Shown here in pieces: positions 7,236-14,022 of a stretch of 14,022 nt of DNA; within the stretch, counting starts at the first letter, position 1; each line of letters begins with the position of its first letter. The stretch spans positions 1 to 14,022 of the forward strand of contig JACQRB010000033.1 in the NCBI GenBank assembly GCA_016206685.1. Direction: 5' to 3'. The position numbers and the translations under genes were made by a program. The DNA comes from Candidatus Omnitrophota bacterium (GTDB taxonomy: Bacteria > Omnitrophota > Gorgyraeia > Aquiviventales > Aquiviventaceae). A model generated the notes under the pieces. That model saw only the letters and a list, made by a program, of their open reading frames with translations. It searched no databases and was not told where the DNA came from.

Positions 7236-8045
7236 TCATCCGATGATGTCTTCGCCGCCGTCCGCGCCGATCACGTTGCCCGTGATCCACTGCGTCCCGG
7301 AGTTGCTCAAGGTCGCGATGGCCTGCGCCACGTCCTCCGGGGTGGTCAGACGGTGGTGGGGATTCTTGATCTTCGCAAACTCCATCATCTGCTCGTTGCC
7401 GGGGATCTTGCGCAGCGCCGGCGTATTCGTCACCCCCGCCCGGATCGTGTTGGCGGTGATGCCGTGGGGGGCCAGCTCCAGCGCCAATTGGCGCATGTGC
7501 GACTCCAGCGCCGCCTTCGCCGCGGACACCGCCCCGTAGGTCGGCCACACGCGCCTGCCGCCGGAGCTGGTCATGGCGAAGATCCGGCTGCCCGGGCCGA
7601 TCAGCTTGCGGGTGAACAAATCCTGCACCCAGTAGACCAGGCTGTTCGCCATGACGTCCAGCGTCATGTCCATCTGGTCTTTGGTCAGGGCGTCTTTGGA
7701 ATCCGCAGCGATGTAGGGCTTCAAGGACCCGAAGGCGAGGGAATGCATCACGACGGTGACGCGTCCCGGCGGCGTGGACGCCTTCAGGCTGGATTCGAGT
7801 TGGGTGAGCACTTCGGCGCGTTTTTCCGGATCTGCCGCGTTCACGTTGAAGAACAGCGTCTTGCGCCCGGCCTTCTGTAGCTCCTGGACGAGCTGCTCGA
7901 CGTTCGGGAGGGTGGTCTTGCGATCCAGATGCACGCCGGCGATGTGGAAGCCGTGCTTGGCCAGCTCGCGCGCCGTCGCCGCGCCGAATCCGCTGGAGGC
8001 GCCCAAGATCAAGGCCCAGCGTTCAGTCGTTTGGGAGGTCGTCAT
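7236..8045 (-). CDS. Short-chain dehydrogenase of the enoyl-ACP reductase class (FabI/FabL-like)
   Basis: 269-residue classical-size Rossmann-fold SDR. Nucleotide-binding loop GASSGFG (15-21); the HSLAFGSL segment (101-108) matches the VHSxxF signature of enoyl-ACP reductases; catalytic Tyr170 and Lys177 are spaced Y-x6-K rather than the Y-x3-K of ordinary SDRs, the hallmark of FabI, FabL and InhA. The residue ten before the catalytic Tyr, a Tyr in Escherichia coli FabI, is Ser160 here, which looks more like the FabL branch. Likely reaction: NAD(P)H-dependent reduction of trans-2-enoyl-ACP, the last step of each fatty-acid elongation cycle; cofactor choice is not clear. The frame is open upstream to a TTG at 8084, but the ATG at 8045 starts exactly at the normal N-terminus. 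It lies between the secretin and smc; no other fatty-acid gene is near. Confidence 0.82.
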   Translation of the reverse strand: MTTSQTTERWALILGASSGFGAATARELAKHGFHIAGVHLDRKTTLPNVEQLVQELQKAGRKTLFFNVNAADPEKRAEVLTQLESSLKASTPPGRVTVVMHSLAFGSLKPYIAADSKDALTKDQMDMTLDVMANSLVYWVQDLFTRKLIGPGSRIFAMTSSGGRRVWPTYGAVSAAKAALESHMRQLALELAPHGITANTIRAGVTNTPALRKIPGNEQMMEFAKIKNPHHRLTTPEDVAQAIATLSNSGTQWITGNVIGADGGEDIIG

Positions 8046-8048
8046 GAT

Positions 8049-8084
8049 GCTGGAAAGCTTAGCATCCCGACGACGAACATGCAA
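8049..8084 (-). promoter_or_regulatory. Weak possible promoter upstream of the enoyl-reductase gene
   Basis: In the 58-bp gap after the secretin stop the minus strand has TTGCAT (8084-8079), a 17-base spacer and TAAGCT (8061-8056), the latter preceded by TGC as in an extended -10. Each hexamer matches consensus at only three positions, so this is tentative. If used, the start point near 8049 leaves about four bases before the ATG at 8045. Confidence 0.35.
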
Positions 8085-8103
8085 CGATTTTCTCGCCGCC
8101 CCG

Positions 8104-9948
8104 TCAGCGTGGCGGGTGATACTCGACGGTCAGGCGAAGGCGCACGGGGCCGGTCTGCGCTTCATCGGGAAAGGCCGGCAGGGGCACGATCGCCTGCAAG
8201 GCCGCCTGGGCGGCCTGCACGAACGGCTCGCCTTGGGGGCTGGTGATCTCAGGAGCCCCAATGAGCCGCCCGTCGAGAGCCACCAGAAAGGACAGGGTGA
8301 TCGAGCCCTCTCCGAGCGAACCGTCTTGCGCGGCCTGGGTCAGGGCGCTGCGCAGCAGCTCGCGAACCATCGCCTGATACCCCTCAGGCAGAGGAGCGCG
8401 CTCGCGGGCCTCGTGGCTCTGGGTGAGCGGTCGCACGGATGACGAGGTCTGGAAGGTGGTGACCTGTTCGCCGCCTGGTGAGATGATTTGAGGCGTCAGG
8501 AAAATGACCAACTCGGTTTTCTTCTTGGTGTCCACGCGACTGCGGAAGGCCGCCCCCAGGAGGGGCACATCGCCCAGGAGCGGCACCTGGCTTTGGGCGT
8601 GCTCGGTCTTGCTGTCGATCAGCCCGCCAATCACGAGCGTCGTGCCGCTTTTCACCAGGACGTTGGTCTGGGCTTCCGTGGTCGACACGATCGGAATCCG
8701 GTTGTCCTTGAAGATTTCCACCTTCGACGTGCTCACTTCCGGGCGGATCTTCAATTGGATGTGCCCGTCGCGTGTGATTCGAGGGGTCACAAAGAGCTTC
8801 GTCCCCACATCCACGAACTGGATTTCCGGCGAGCTCACCGTCGAGCCGGTTGCGGGCACCGTCGTCGTGAACGTCACAAACGCTTCCTTCGTGCCCACCA
8901 GGATTTTGGCTTCTTGATGATTCGAGACCGTGATCCGCGGGTTGGAGAGGGTGTCCACCTTCCCGTACTTCTTCAGCGCCTCGATGACGGTTTGGGTATT
9001 CCCCGAGGGCGCCGAGAGGAACTTCAGCGCCACGCCGGTCGCCGGAGTCCCGGAGGCACCGATAATGTCACTCAGCACCCGGAAGTTGCCGCGGACTTTG
9101 GTGTCCACCCCGGCAAAGACCTGCTGCCAGTCGATCCCCAAACTCTGCTCATTCGTGAGCTCCACCTTGATGATCTTGGCCTCGATCAACACTTCGCCCT
9201 CTTGCTCGTCGAACGCCAGGATGACCTGCTCGATCTTGGGCAACACCTCTTCGAAATCGGTCACGATGACCTTGTTCGTGCGGGCATCGAAGCTCAACGT
9301 CCCCACGCCCGGCGTGAGGAATTCCTGGATGTTCTCTTTGAGCTTCTCGGCCTCGGCGTAGTTGAGGCTTAAGATGCGGGTGGCCGTCGGGCGATCCAGC
9401 TTGGTGATGAGGTTTTCCATCGTCTTGAGCCGATTCGGCACATCAGAGAGGATCAGCGTATTCGACGCTTCGTCCACCACCACTTGTCCGAGCGTGGATT
9501 TCAACTGGTTCAACGTCGTGGCCAGTTGAATGGCCTTGGCGTATTTCAGCGCCACAACGCGGTTCTGCTTGCGTTCCTGAAATTTCTCCCCATAGAGCAG
9601 CTCGTAATCCCTGGCCGTCATCACGTTGATGAGGTCGCCCTGTTGCTCGTAGGCCAGCTCGTTGGCGGACATGATCATCTCAAACGCTTGCCAGACATCC
9701 ACGTCCTTCGCGAACATCGTCACCCGGCCGCTCACATTGTGCCCGGCCACAAAGTTCAGCCCGCTCTGCTGCGACAACAGCTTCAGGACGTCCGCGATGT
9801 CCACCCCTTTCAGATCAAGCGAAATGATCTGCGGCGATGTAGGATTTGCTGGCGACGCGACCGGTGAGGGTTGTGCCTGGCTGGCTGAGCGAGCGCTGCC
9901 TGCCAGCACGATCATGACCACCAGCCCACAGATGCCTGCGCGTCTCAT
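8104..9948 (-). CDS. gspD: GspD/PilQ-type secretin with a C-terminal TonB-C-like domain
   Basis: Outer-membrane multimeric channel for a type II secretion system or type IV pilus, 614 residues. Order: signal peptide (about 1-24, hydrophobic GLVVMIVLAGSA); STN/N0 domain (41-110); two N-type repeats (about 128-187 and 190-248); secretin core (about 252-490) with VDTLSNPRITV (331-341), VGTKLFVTPRI (381-391) and the conserved VPLLGDVPLLGAAFR (455-469). A Ser/Thr/Glu linker (about 491-518) leads to an extra domain (about 519-614): GSITLSFLVALDGRL, then APEITS, then VPLPAFP and PVRLRLTVEY, the strand and motif order of the TonB/TolA-type C-terminal domain. Start: ATG at 9948, five bases after a perfect AGGAGG; the GTG at 9951 would be too close. 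No AMIN domain is present. Last gene of the envelope operon, 16 bp after the GspC-like gene. Confidence 0.93.
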   Translation of the reverse strand: MRRAGICGLVVMIVLAGSARSASQAQPSPVASPANPTSPQIISLDLKGVDIADVLKLLSQQSGLNFVAGHNVSGRVTMFAKDVDVWQAFEMIMSANELAYEQQGDLINVMTARDYELLYGEKFQERKQNRVVALKYAKAIQLATTLNQLKSTLGQVVVDEASNTLILSDVPNRLKTMENLITKLDRPTATRILSLNYAEAEKLKENIQEFLTPGVGTLSFDARTNKVIVTDFEEVLPKIEQVILAFDEQEGEVLIEAKIIKVELTNEQSLGIDWQQVFAGVDTKVRGNFRVLSDIIGASGTPATGVALKFLSAPSGNTQTVIEALKKYGKVDTLSNPRITVSNHQEAKILVGTKEAFVTFTTTVPATGSTVSSPEIQFVDVGTKLFVTPRITRDGHIQLKIRPEVSTSKVEIFKDNRIPIVSTTEAQTNVLVKSGTTLVIGGLIDSKTEHAQSQVPLLGDVPLLGAAFRSRVDTKKKTELVIFLTPQIISPGGEQVTTFQTSSSVRPLTQSHEARERAPLPEGYQAMVRELLRSALTQAAQDGSLGEGSITLSFLVALDGRLIGAPEITSPQGEPFVQAAQAALQAIVPLPAFPDEAQTGPVRLRLTVEYHPPR

Positions 9949-9953
9949 CACGG

Positions 9954-9959
9954 CCTCCT
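9954..9959 (-). promoter_or_regulatory. Strong Shine-Dalgarno that fixes the secretin start
   Basis: AGGAGG on the minus strand, ending five bases before the ATG at 9948 and only two before the GTG at 9951. It selects the ATG. It is the only perfect Shine-Dalgarno I noticed in front of a gene in this window. Confidence 0.85.
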
Positions 9960-9964
9960 GGTCT

Positions 9965-10528
9965 TTAGAGCGACAATTCGACGTGCTCGCCCTCCCAACT
10001 CAACACCACCCGATTGTCGCGGATCTCTTCAACCACCAGGCTCTCAAGCACTCGCTGGCCCACCGTCACCAGATACGTCTTATGCGTCTGCGTATCCTCG
10101 ATCACGGCTTGGGCGATCGTGCCGGTCATCGCCCCAAGCATGGTGAGCCTGGCGGCCCAGGCTCGAGCCTGCTCGCTCAGCGCCGCTGCGCCCTGCGCGG
10201 GCGCTGATCCGGCAGCCGGGAGTATGGCAGAAAAAAACGGCCGTGCCGCTGCAGCCGAGGCAATGGAAGGAGCCGGCTCGACGCCGGCGCGCGGATCAGG
10301 CACGTCTGCGACGGGGGAGGTGACAGCAACAACCGGCTCCTCATGTCTCGCCTTCAGCCCACACACACCCACCAATAACTCACCACCAATGACGACGACC
10401 GAGCCGACTCGCAGCCCGCGAAGCACCCAGACCGGCAGCCGTCGACCGCCCCGTGATCGCCGCCATACGGCTCGAAACGCGTCTTGGGAGGATGGCGCCG
10501 ACTCACTCCGCACCAATCCCATGCGCAT
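9965..10528 (-). CDS. GspC/PilP-like inner-membrane protein linking the platform to the secretin
   Basis: 187 residues from the ATG at 10528. A basic cytoplasmic tail (1-40) is followed by one membrane segment (about 41-57, with an unusual Glu50 inside it), a Pro/Ala-rich periplasmic linker (about 60-120) and a C-terminal domain (124-187) reading LGAMTGTIAQAVIED, then YLVTVGQRV, then EEIRDNRVVLSWEG. This is the pattern of the GspC homology region / PilP fold, which contacts the secretin N0 domain in the periplasm. The membrane anchor instead of a lipobox makes it closer to GspC than to lipoprotein PilP. The position between the PilO-like gene and the secretin matches pilOPQ order. It overlaps the preceding gene by 26 bp; GTG at 10537 and ATG at 10522 are alternative starts. 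Stop is TAA. Confidence 0.8.
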   Translation of the reverse strand: MRMGLVRSESAPSSQDAFRAVWRRSRGGRRLPVWVLRGLRVGSVVVIGGELLVGVCGLKARHEEPVVAVTSPVADVPDPRAGVEPAPSIASAAAARPFFSAILPAAGSAPAQGAAALSEQARAWAARLTMLGAMTGTIAQAVIEDTQTHKTYLVTVGQRVLESLVVEEIRDNRVVLSWEGEHVELSL

Positions 10529-11066
10529 CGCGCTCACCAGCCGGTTTAGAGGGAAGGATGAGTTTGCTCACCGTCATCTGTACTTTCAGCCCGCTCCCCG
10601 GAACGGTCGAGGAGGCCATGCTCATCCGTTCCAACTCAAGCGGCGAAGGGCACGTCAGGAGCCGATCCAGAAACGCCAAGAACGCCTCTTGAGGAGCTTC
10701 CAGTTCGAGCTCGACACCCACCCGACTTGCCGTGCCGCGACGCGGGAGGGATTTCGGCTTCAGGCTCAGATCCCCGATGGTGCCTGTCGCCAAGGCCTGC
10801 AACTCATCCAGGAAAACCGCTTGCCAGCGTTACTCCGGTTCATCAGACCAAAAGCTGGCGTATCCCTGATACCAAGGCTCAATCAGCGGCTTGCGCCTCA
10901 CTTGCTGCTGCAGAAACGCCATCTGCTGCCTGGCCTCCTGCACCTGCCGGTCAAGCTGGGCGAGCCTTCCACGCAGCTCGCTGGCCCACCAGACTGCCAG
11001 GCCCCCCGCACACGCCATCACAACCAGAGCAGCCGCAGGATGGCGAAGAGCTGGAACCCCTCTCAT
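10503..11066 (-). pseudogene. pilO: PilO/GspM-like gene interrupted by an in-frame TAA
   Basis: A 188-codon frame broken once, by TAA at 10832-10830 (codon 79), with no frameshift. The first part (78 residues) has a membrane segment (about 10-27), a coiled coil (about 30-55) and ends SFWSDEPE. Immediately after the stop the same frame continues RWQAVFLDELQALATG and then 90 more residues with a PilO/GspM-like ferredoxin fold pattern (VGVELELEAPQEAFLAFLDRLL, cited here as a landmark, then LKVQMTVSKLIL), ending in TGA inside the next gene. Total length matches PilO (about 190-210). PilO pairs with PilN and bridges to PilP, so loss of the second half should disable it. The first ATG overlaps the pilM-N stop (ATGA). 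It could be a real nonsense mutation, a sequence error, or read-through; a translated second half alone would lack the membrane anchor. Confidence 0.75.
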
Positions 11067-12445
11067 CGGAGCACGAACTCAAACTCGGTTTGGGAAGTCG
11101 CCTGCGTGCGACGACGGCTGCTCGAACGCAACTCCACACGACTCCAGACCGGTGACGCCTGCAATTGCCCCAGAAAGCCCAGGATCTGCTGCATGGTTGG
11201 CGCCGTTCCTCTGAGCCCGACGTCACCGCGCGCACCGTCCACCATCAGCTGAGCGAGATGGACGTCCGCGGGGACCGTCTTGAACAGCTCGGCCAGCATG
11301 ACGGCCGTCTCGCGCCGCGATGCCAACAGCTGTTCCACCAGTCGCACATTCTGCTCCTGCCTGACCACGGGTTCGGCGGAGACCGCCAATTCGTGAAGCG
11401 AGCCGCTCAGGCGTGCGATGTCGTGGGCGCGTCGGTGCGTCTGCACCGCCAACAGCCCGACCCCCAACCATCCCGCGATCACCCACAGCCACCCTGTTTG
11501 GATCAATGTGCGCAGGTGGCGCTGCCGGGATCGTGCGCGCTGGACGTCGCTGGGAAGCAAGTTCACCACTGCGGTGTCCGTGGCCATCGCCACCCCCCAC
11601 ACCACAGCGGCTGAGGCGGACACCTTGTCCCCTGATACGCCTTCTGGGATCTGCCACACGTCCTGGACGAGCACCGACGTCCCCAGATGCTCTTCGAAAA
11701 TGCTCCTCCACTGCTGCAACGGACCACAGCCGGCCAGGATCACCGTCCGCACCGGCAAGTCCGGCCATTCCTGACGGATGTTGGCGAAGCTGCGCTGAAT
11801 CTCCTGAAGCAAGCGCGTGAGCGCCTCAAACGTCTGCTGCCAGTCGCTCGCACCATAGCTGAGCACGCGACTGAAGAGCGGCTGTCCGCGAGAGATGAAC
11901 ACCAGGTCCGTCTGCTCGACATCCACATGGACCAGGAACACCGCCTCCGGCAGTTCCCCGGATCGTCCCACAGACCTAACCCAACTGGCCAGTCCCCAGG
12001 CGCTGGTGGTCAGCACGTCAGGCTCCAGCCCGACCTGGCGCAACAGCGCCAACTGACGCTCCACCGTCTCCCGACGAGCCGCCACCAACTGGACCGTCGT
12101 GGTGTCGGCTTGCGAGCCGAGCCACCACCCCTCCATGACCGTCTTGTCCGGGGGATACGGAAACTGGGTGTGGCCGGCGAGTGAGAGCATCTGCGCCGCC
12201 TCACAAAGATCGCTCGTTGGCAACCGGACCAACCGTGTCAGCAACTGATCCCGCGGCATGACGACAGCCACCGAGGCGGGCCGCGCCCCCAGGCGCGGCA
12301 TCAGGCGACGGAGTGCGCAGGCGAGGCCCTCGCCTGCTCGCACGGATTCCTCGGCCCAGCGTCGAACCCGCAACCGGCGCCCTCGACCCTGGACGTGCAG
12401 ACCTCGGACGGACGAGGCCGCCAATTCGATGATGAGTCGCGACAT
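11063..12445 (-). CDS. pilM: PilM-PilN fusion (GspL-like inner-membrane platform protein)
   Basis: 460 residues. Residues 1-290 form a PilM/actin-like ATPase-fold domain (SRLIIELAASSVRGLHV at the start, MPRDQLLTRLVRLP at 63-76, VHVDVEQTDLVFISRG at 172-187, ILAGCGPL at 236-243). It runs straight into VNLLPSDVQ (294-302), the short PilN N-terminal peptide that normally binds PilM from a separate protein. Then come a membrane segment (about 317-335), a coiled coil (340-380) and a PilN-type periplasmic domain (about 385-460; LRGTAPTMQQILGFLGQLQ at 411-429). This is the layout of GspL of type II secretion. It would couple the cytoplasmic GspE ATPase to the periplasmic PilO/GspC partners. Start at ATG 12445, two bases after the gspE TAA; a longer in-frame extension lies inside gspE and is Arg/Gly/Asp-rich, so rejected. 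Stop overlaps the next ATG (ATGA). Confidence 0.9.
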   Translation of the reverse strand: MSRLIIELAASSVRGLHVQGRGRRLRVRRWAEESVRAGEGLACALRRLMPRLGARPASVAVVMPRDQLLTRLVRLPTSDLCEAAQMLSLAGHTQFPYPPDKTVMEGWWLGSQADTTTVQLVAARRETVERQLALLRQVGLEPDVLTTSAWGLASWVRSVGRSGELPEAVFLVHVDVEQTDLVFISRGQPLFSRVLSYGASDWQQTFEALTRLLQEIQRSFANIRQEWPDLPVRTVILAGCGPLQQWRSIFEEHLGTSVLVQDVWQIPEGVSGDKVSASAAVVWGVAMATDTAVVNLLPSDVQRARSRQRHLRTLIQTGWLWVIAGWLGVGLLAVQTHRRAHDIARLSGSLHELAVSAEPVVRQEQNVRLVEQLLASRRETAVMLAELFKTVPADVHLAQLMVDGARGDVGLRGTAPTMQQILGFLGQLQASPVWSRVELRSSSRRRTQATSQTEFEFVLR

Positions 12446-12447
12446 CG

Positions 12448-13965
12448 TTACGTCACCCGCAGCACTTCTTCCGGAGTCGTCAGGCCCGCGACGATCTTCA
12501 GCCACCCGTCTTGCCGCAGCGTGCGCATACCGGCCTGTTGCGCCATTCGCCGAATGTCCCCGGCCGAGGCGCGCCGCAGGATGAGCTGCTGAACCGCCTC
12601 CTCGACCATCAGGAATTCATAGATCGCGGTGCGGCCCCGATAACCCGTTCCGTTGCACTCGGCACAGCCACGGCCGTGCGCCAGTTGCGCAGGCACCTCC
12701 TCCACCCCGAACTGCTCACGGAGCGTCGCCGGAGCCGGCCGCGCTTCACGGCAGGCCCGGCAGATGACGCGGACCAGCCGCTGGGCGATAAAACACAAGA
12801 CCGACGACGTGACCAGATAGGGCTCGATGCCCATGTCCAGGAGCCTGGCGATCCCCCCTGAGGCGTCATTGGTGTGGAGGGTCGAAAACACCAGATGCCC
12901 GGTCAGGGCGCTGCGGATGGTGATCTCCGCGGTCTCCGGATCGCGGACCTCCCCCACCATCATGATGTCGGGATCATGCCGCAGCATCGAGCGCAGCCCG
13001 TGGGCAAAGGAGAGGCCGATCATCGGATGGATTTGCATCTGGCTGATCCCCGGCAGCTGGTATTCAATGGGGTCCTCGATCGTCAGGATCTTACGCTCCA
13101 CCGCGTTGAGCTTCGCCAGGCAGCTATAGAGGGTCGTGGTTTTCCCGGATCCGGTCGGGCCGGTGACGAACACGATGCCATGGGGCCGCGCGATGAGCTC
13201 ATTCAGCCGCTGCAGATGCTCGGCGGCCAACCCCAGTTTCTCGAGGTCGTAGAGCATCCGGGAGGACAGGATGCGGATGTCCGCCGATTCGCCGAAGCTG
13301 GTGGGGAGAATCGACACGCGCAGGTCCAGGTCCTGCCCATCCAGCCGCACCGTGATCCGGCCGTCCTGCGGCAGGCGCCGTTCGGTGATGTTCAACTGGG
13401 CCATGACTTTGATCCGTGAAACCAGCACCTGATGCAGCCGGATCAGCCCATTGGGCACGGGGAGCTCATAGAGCAGGCCGTCAATCCGCTGCCGGATGCG
13501 GGTGGCCTCCTCATACGGCTCGATGTGGATGTCGGTGGCCCGGCCGCGCACGGCATGGACGATCAGCGCATTGACGAAGGTGGCCATCGAGGCCTCGTCC
13601 ACCACATGCGCCAGATCCTCGGTGGGGAGTCGGGGCGCGCTGGAGGCCGGTTGATCCCCATCGAGGTCGAGCAACCGCTCAATCGCCTCTGCCCCGATCC
13701 CATAGGCGCGCTGGATCCCAGCCCGGATCTCCTTTTCACCCGCCGGCACCGGTTCGATCTCGCAGCCAAGCACGAGTTTCAACTCGTCCCGGCGCTGCGC
13801 GTCCGCCGGATCAGTCATCGCCAGTTGCAAGCGGTGATCCTCCATCCGAAGCGGCAGGATCAGGTAATGGAGGGCGACTCGAGCCGGCACCTTCGCCAGC
13901 GCCTCCGGCTGCACCAGCGCCTCCTCCAGCCCTGACAACGGTGGCGTGGACGGCGGGGGTCTCAT
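12448..13965 (-). CDS. gspE: GspE/PilB-family assembly ATPase
   Basis: 505-residue hexameric ATPase that drives pilin or pseudopilin assembly from the cytoplasmic face. A shortened MshEN-type N-terminal domain (about 26-88) precedes the catalytic core: Walker A GPTGSGKT (269-276), Asp box TIEDPIEY (295-302), Walker B region DIMMVGEVRD (333-342), His box TGHLVFSTLHTND (355-367), and a four-cysteine zinc site, Cys402/Cys405 and Cys434/Cys437. The tetracysteine and the assembly-type His box separate it from the PilT retraction ATPases, which lack the zinc site. It is somewhat shorter than usual PilB (about 560-570) because the extreme N-terminus is reduced. PilB and GspE cannot be told apart here; the GspL-like fusion downstream favours GspE. 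First gene of the operon; its TAA stop is two bases before the next ATG. No Shine-Dalgarno before the ATG at 13965. Confidence 0.95.
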   Translation of the reverse strand: MRPPPSTPPLSGLEEALVQPEALAKVPARVALHYLILPLRMEDHRLQLAMTDPADAQRRDELKLVLGCEIEPVPAGEKEIRAGIQRAYGIGAEAIERLLDLDGDQPASSAPRLPTEDLAHVVDEASMATFVNALIVHAVRGRATDIHIEPYEEATRIRQRIDGLLYELPVPNGLIRLHQVLVSRIKVMAQLNITERRLPQDGRITVRLDGQDLDLRVSILPTSFGESADIRILSSRMLYDLEKLGLAAEHLQRLNELIARPHGIVFVTGPTGSGKTTTLYSCLAKLNAVERKILTIEDPIEYQLPGISQMQIHPMIGLSFAHGLRSMLRHDPDIMMVGEVRDPETAEITIRSALTGHLVFSTLHTNDASGGIARLLDMGIEPYLVTSSVLCFIAQRLVRVICRACREARPAPATLREQFGVEEVPAQLAHGRGCAECNGTGYRGRTAIYEFLMVEEAVQQLILRRASAGDIRRMAQQAGMRTLRQDGWLKIVAGLTTPEEVLRVT

Positions 13966-14001
13966 GGTGTCAGCCTATCCGAATATATGCATAAATGTCA
14001 A
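13965..14001 (-). promoter_or_regulatory. Promoter of the envelope operon, possibly giving a leaderless mRNA
   Basis: Minus strand: perfect -35 TTGACA (14001-13996), 18-base spacer, TAGGCT (13977-13972), then six bases (GACACC) to the gspE ATG. The region upstream of -35 (14022-14002) is almost all A/T with A- and T-runs, like an UP element. With normal spacing the start point would fall on the A of the ATG. The -10 matches consensus at only three positions; an alternative TATATT lies at about 13988-13983 but is too close to this -35 box. Confidence 0.5.
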
Positions 14002-14022
14002 TTAAAATTTTCTTTTTATTCA

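Noticed and set aside
10830..10832. TAA read as a sense codon through an altered genetic code
   Set aside because: TAA terminates gspE and the GspC-like gene where their domains end, and TAG and TGA also serve as normal stops in this window.
12446..12505. 20-residue N-terminal extension of the PilM-PilN fusion
   Set aside because: Lies within the end of gspE, has non-homologous composition, and a better ATG at 12445 follows the gspE stop by two bases.
1..14022. Mobile elements, CRISPR arrays, tRNA or rRNA genes, phage or defence genes
   Set aside because: No direct-repeat arrays, transposase or integrase motifs, or RNA-gene signatures were seen; coding sequence fills nearly the whole window with housekeeping and envelope genes.

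Overview
The window is GC-rich, densely packed chromosomal DNA of a diderm (outer-membrane) bacterium. The outer membrane is inferred from the secretin. Every gene I can support lies on the minus strand, so transcription runs from position 14022 towards position 1. I see no rRNA, tRNA, CRISPR array, insertion sequence or phage gene. Phylum cannot be fixed from this sequence. The combination of a type IV pilus/type II secretion platform with core genes would suit an uncultured Gram-negative lineage such as Omnitrophota, but that is a guess.

Region A (14022 to 8104) is a five-gene envelope-machine operon behind an AT-rich promoter region. In order it holds a GspE/PilB-type ATPase, a PilM-PilN (GspL-like) fusion, a PilO/GspM-like gene cut by an in-frame TAA, a GspC/PilP-like inner-membrane protein, and a secretin. 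The secretin carries an extra C-terminal domain resembling the TonB C-terminal domain. Together these make the ATPase, the inner-membrane alignment complex and the outer-membrane pore of a type IV pilus or type II secretion system. No pilin, GspF/PilC or prepilin peptidase is visible, so those must be encoded elsewhere.

Region B (8103 to 3597) has an enoyl-ACP-reductase-like short-chain dehydrogenase followed by full-length smc. The 27 bp between them contain a perfect 7-bp hairpin.

Region C (3596 to 1) is a riboflavin operon behind a strong sigma70-type promoter: ribBA, ribH, nusB, a PHP-domain phosphoesterase, and ribD, which runs off the window. Neighbouring genes overlap by 1 to 43 bp (17 bp for ribBA/ribH), which suggests translational coupling. 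RibBA supplies both riboflavin precursors (dihydroxybutanone phosphate and the GTP-derived pyrimidine), RibD processes the pyrimidine, and RibH condenses them to lumazine. Riboflavin synthase is not in the window.

Points most worth a second look: the in-frame stop in the pilO-like gene; the TonB-C-like tail on the secretin; glutamine at the catalytic-histidine position of RibH; and three promoter-like elements so close to their ATGs that the transcripts would have almost no leader. No complete, wholly new system is evident.
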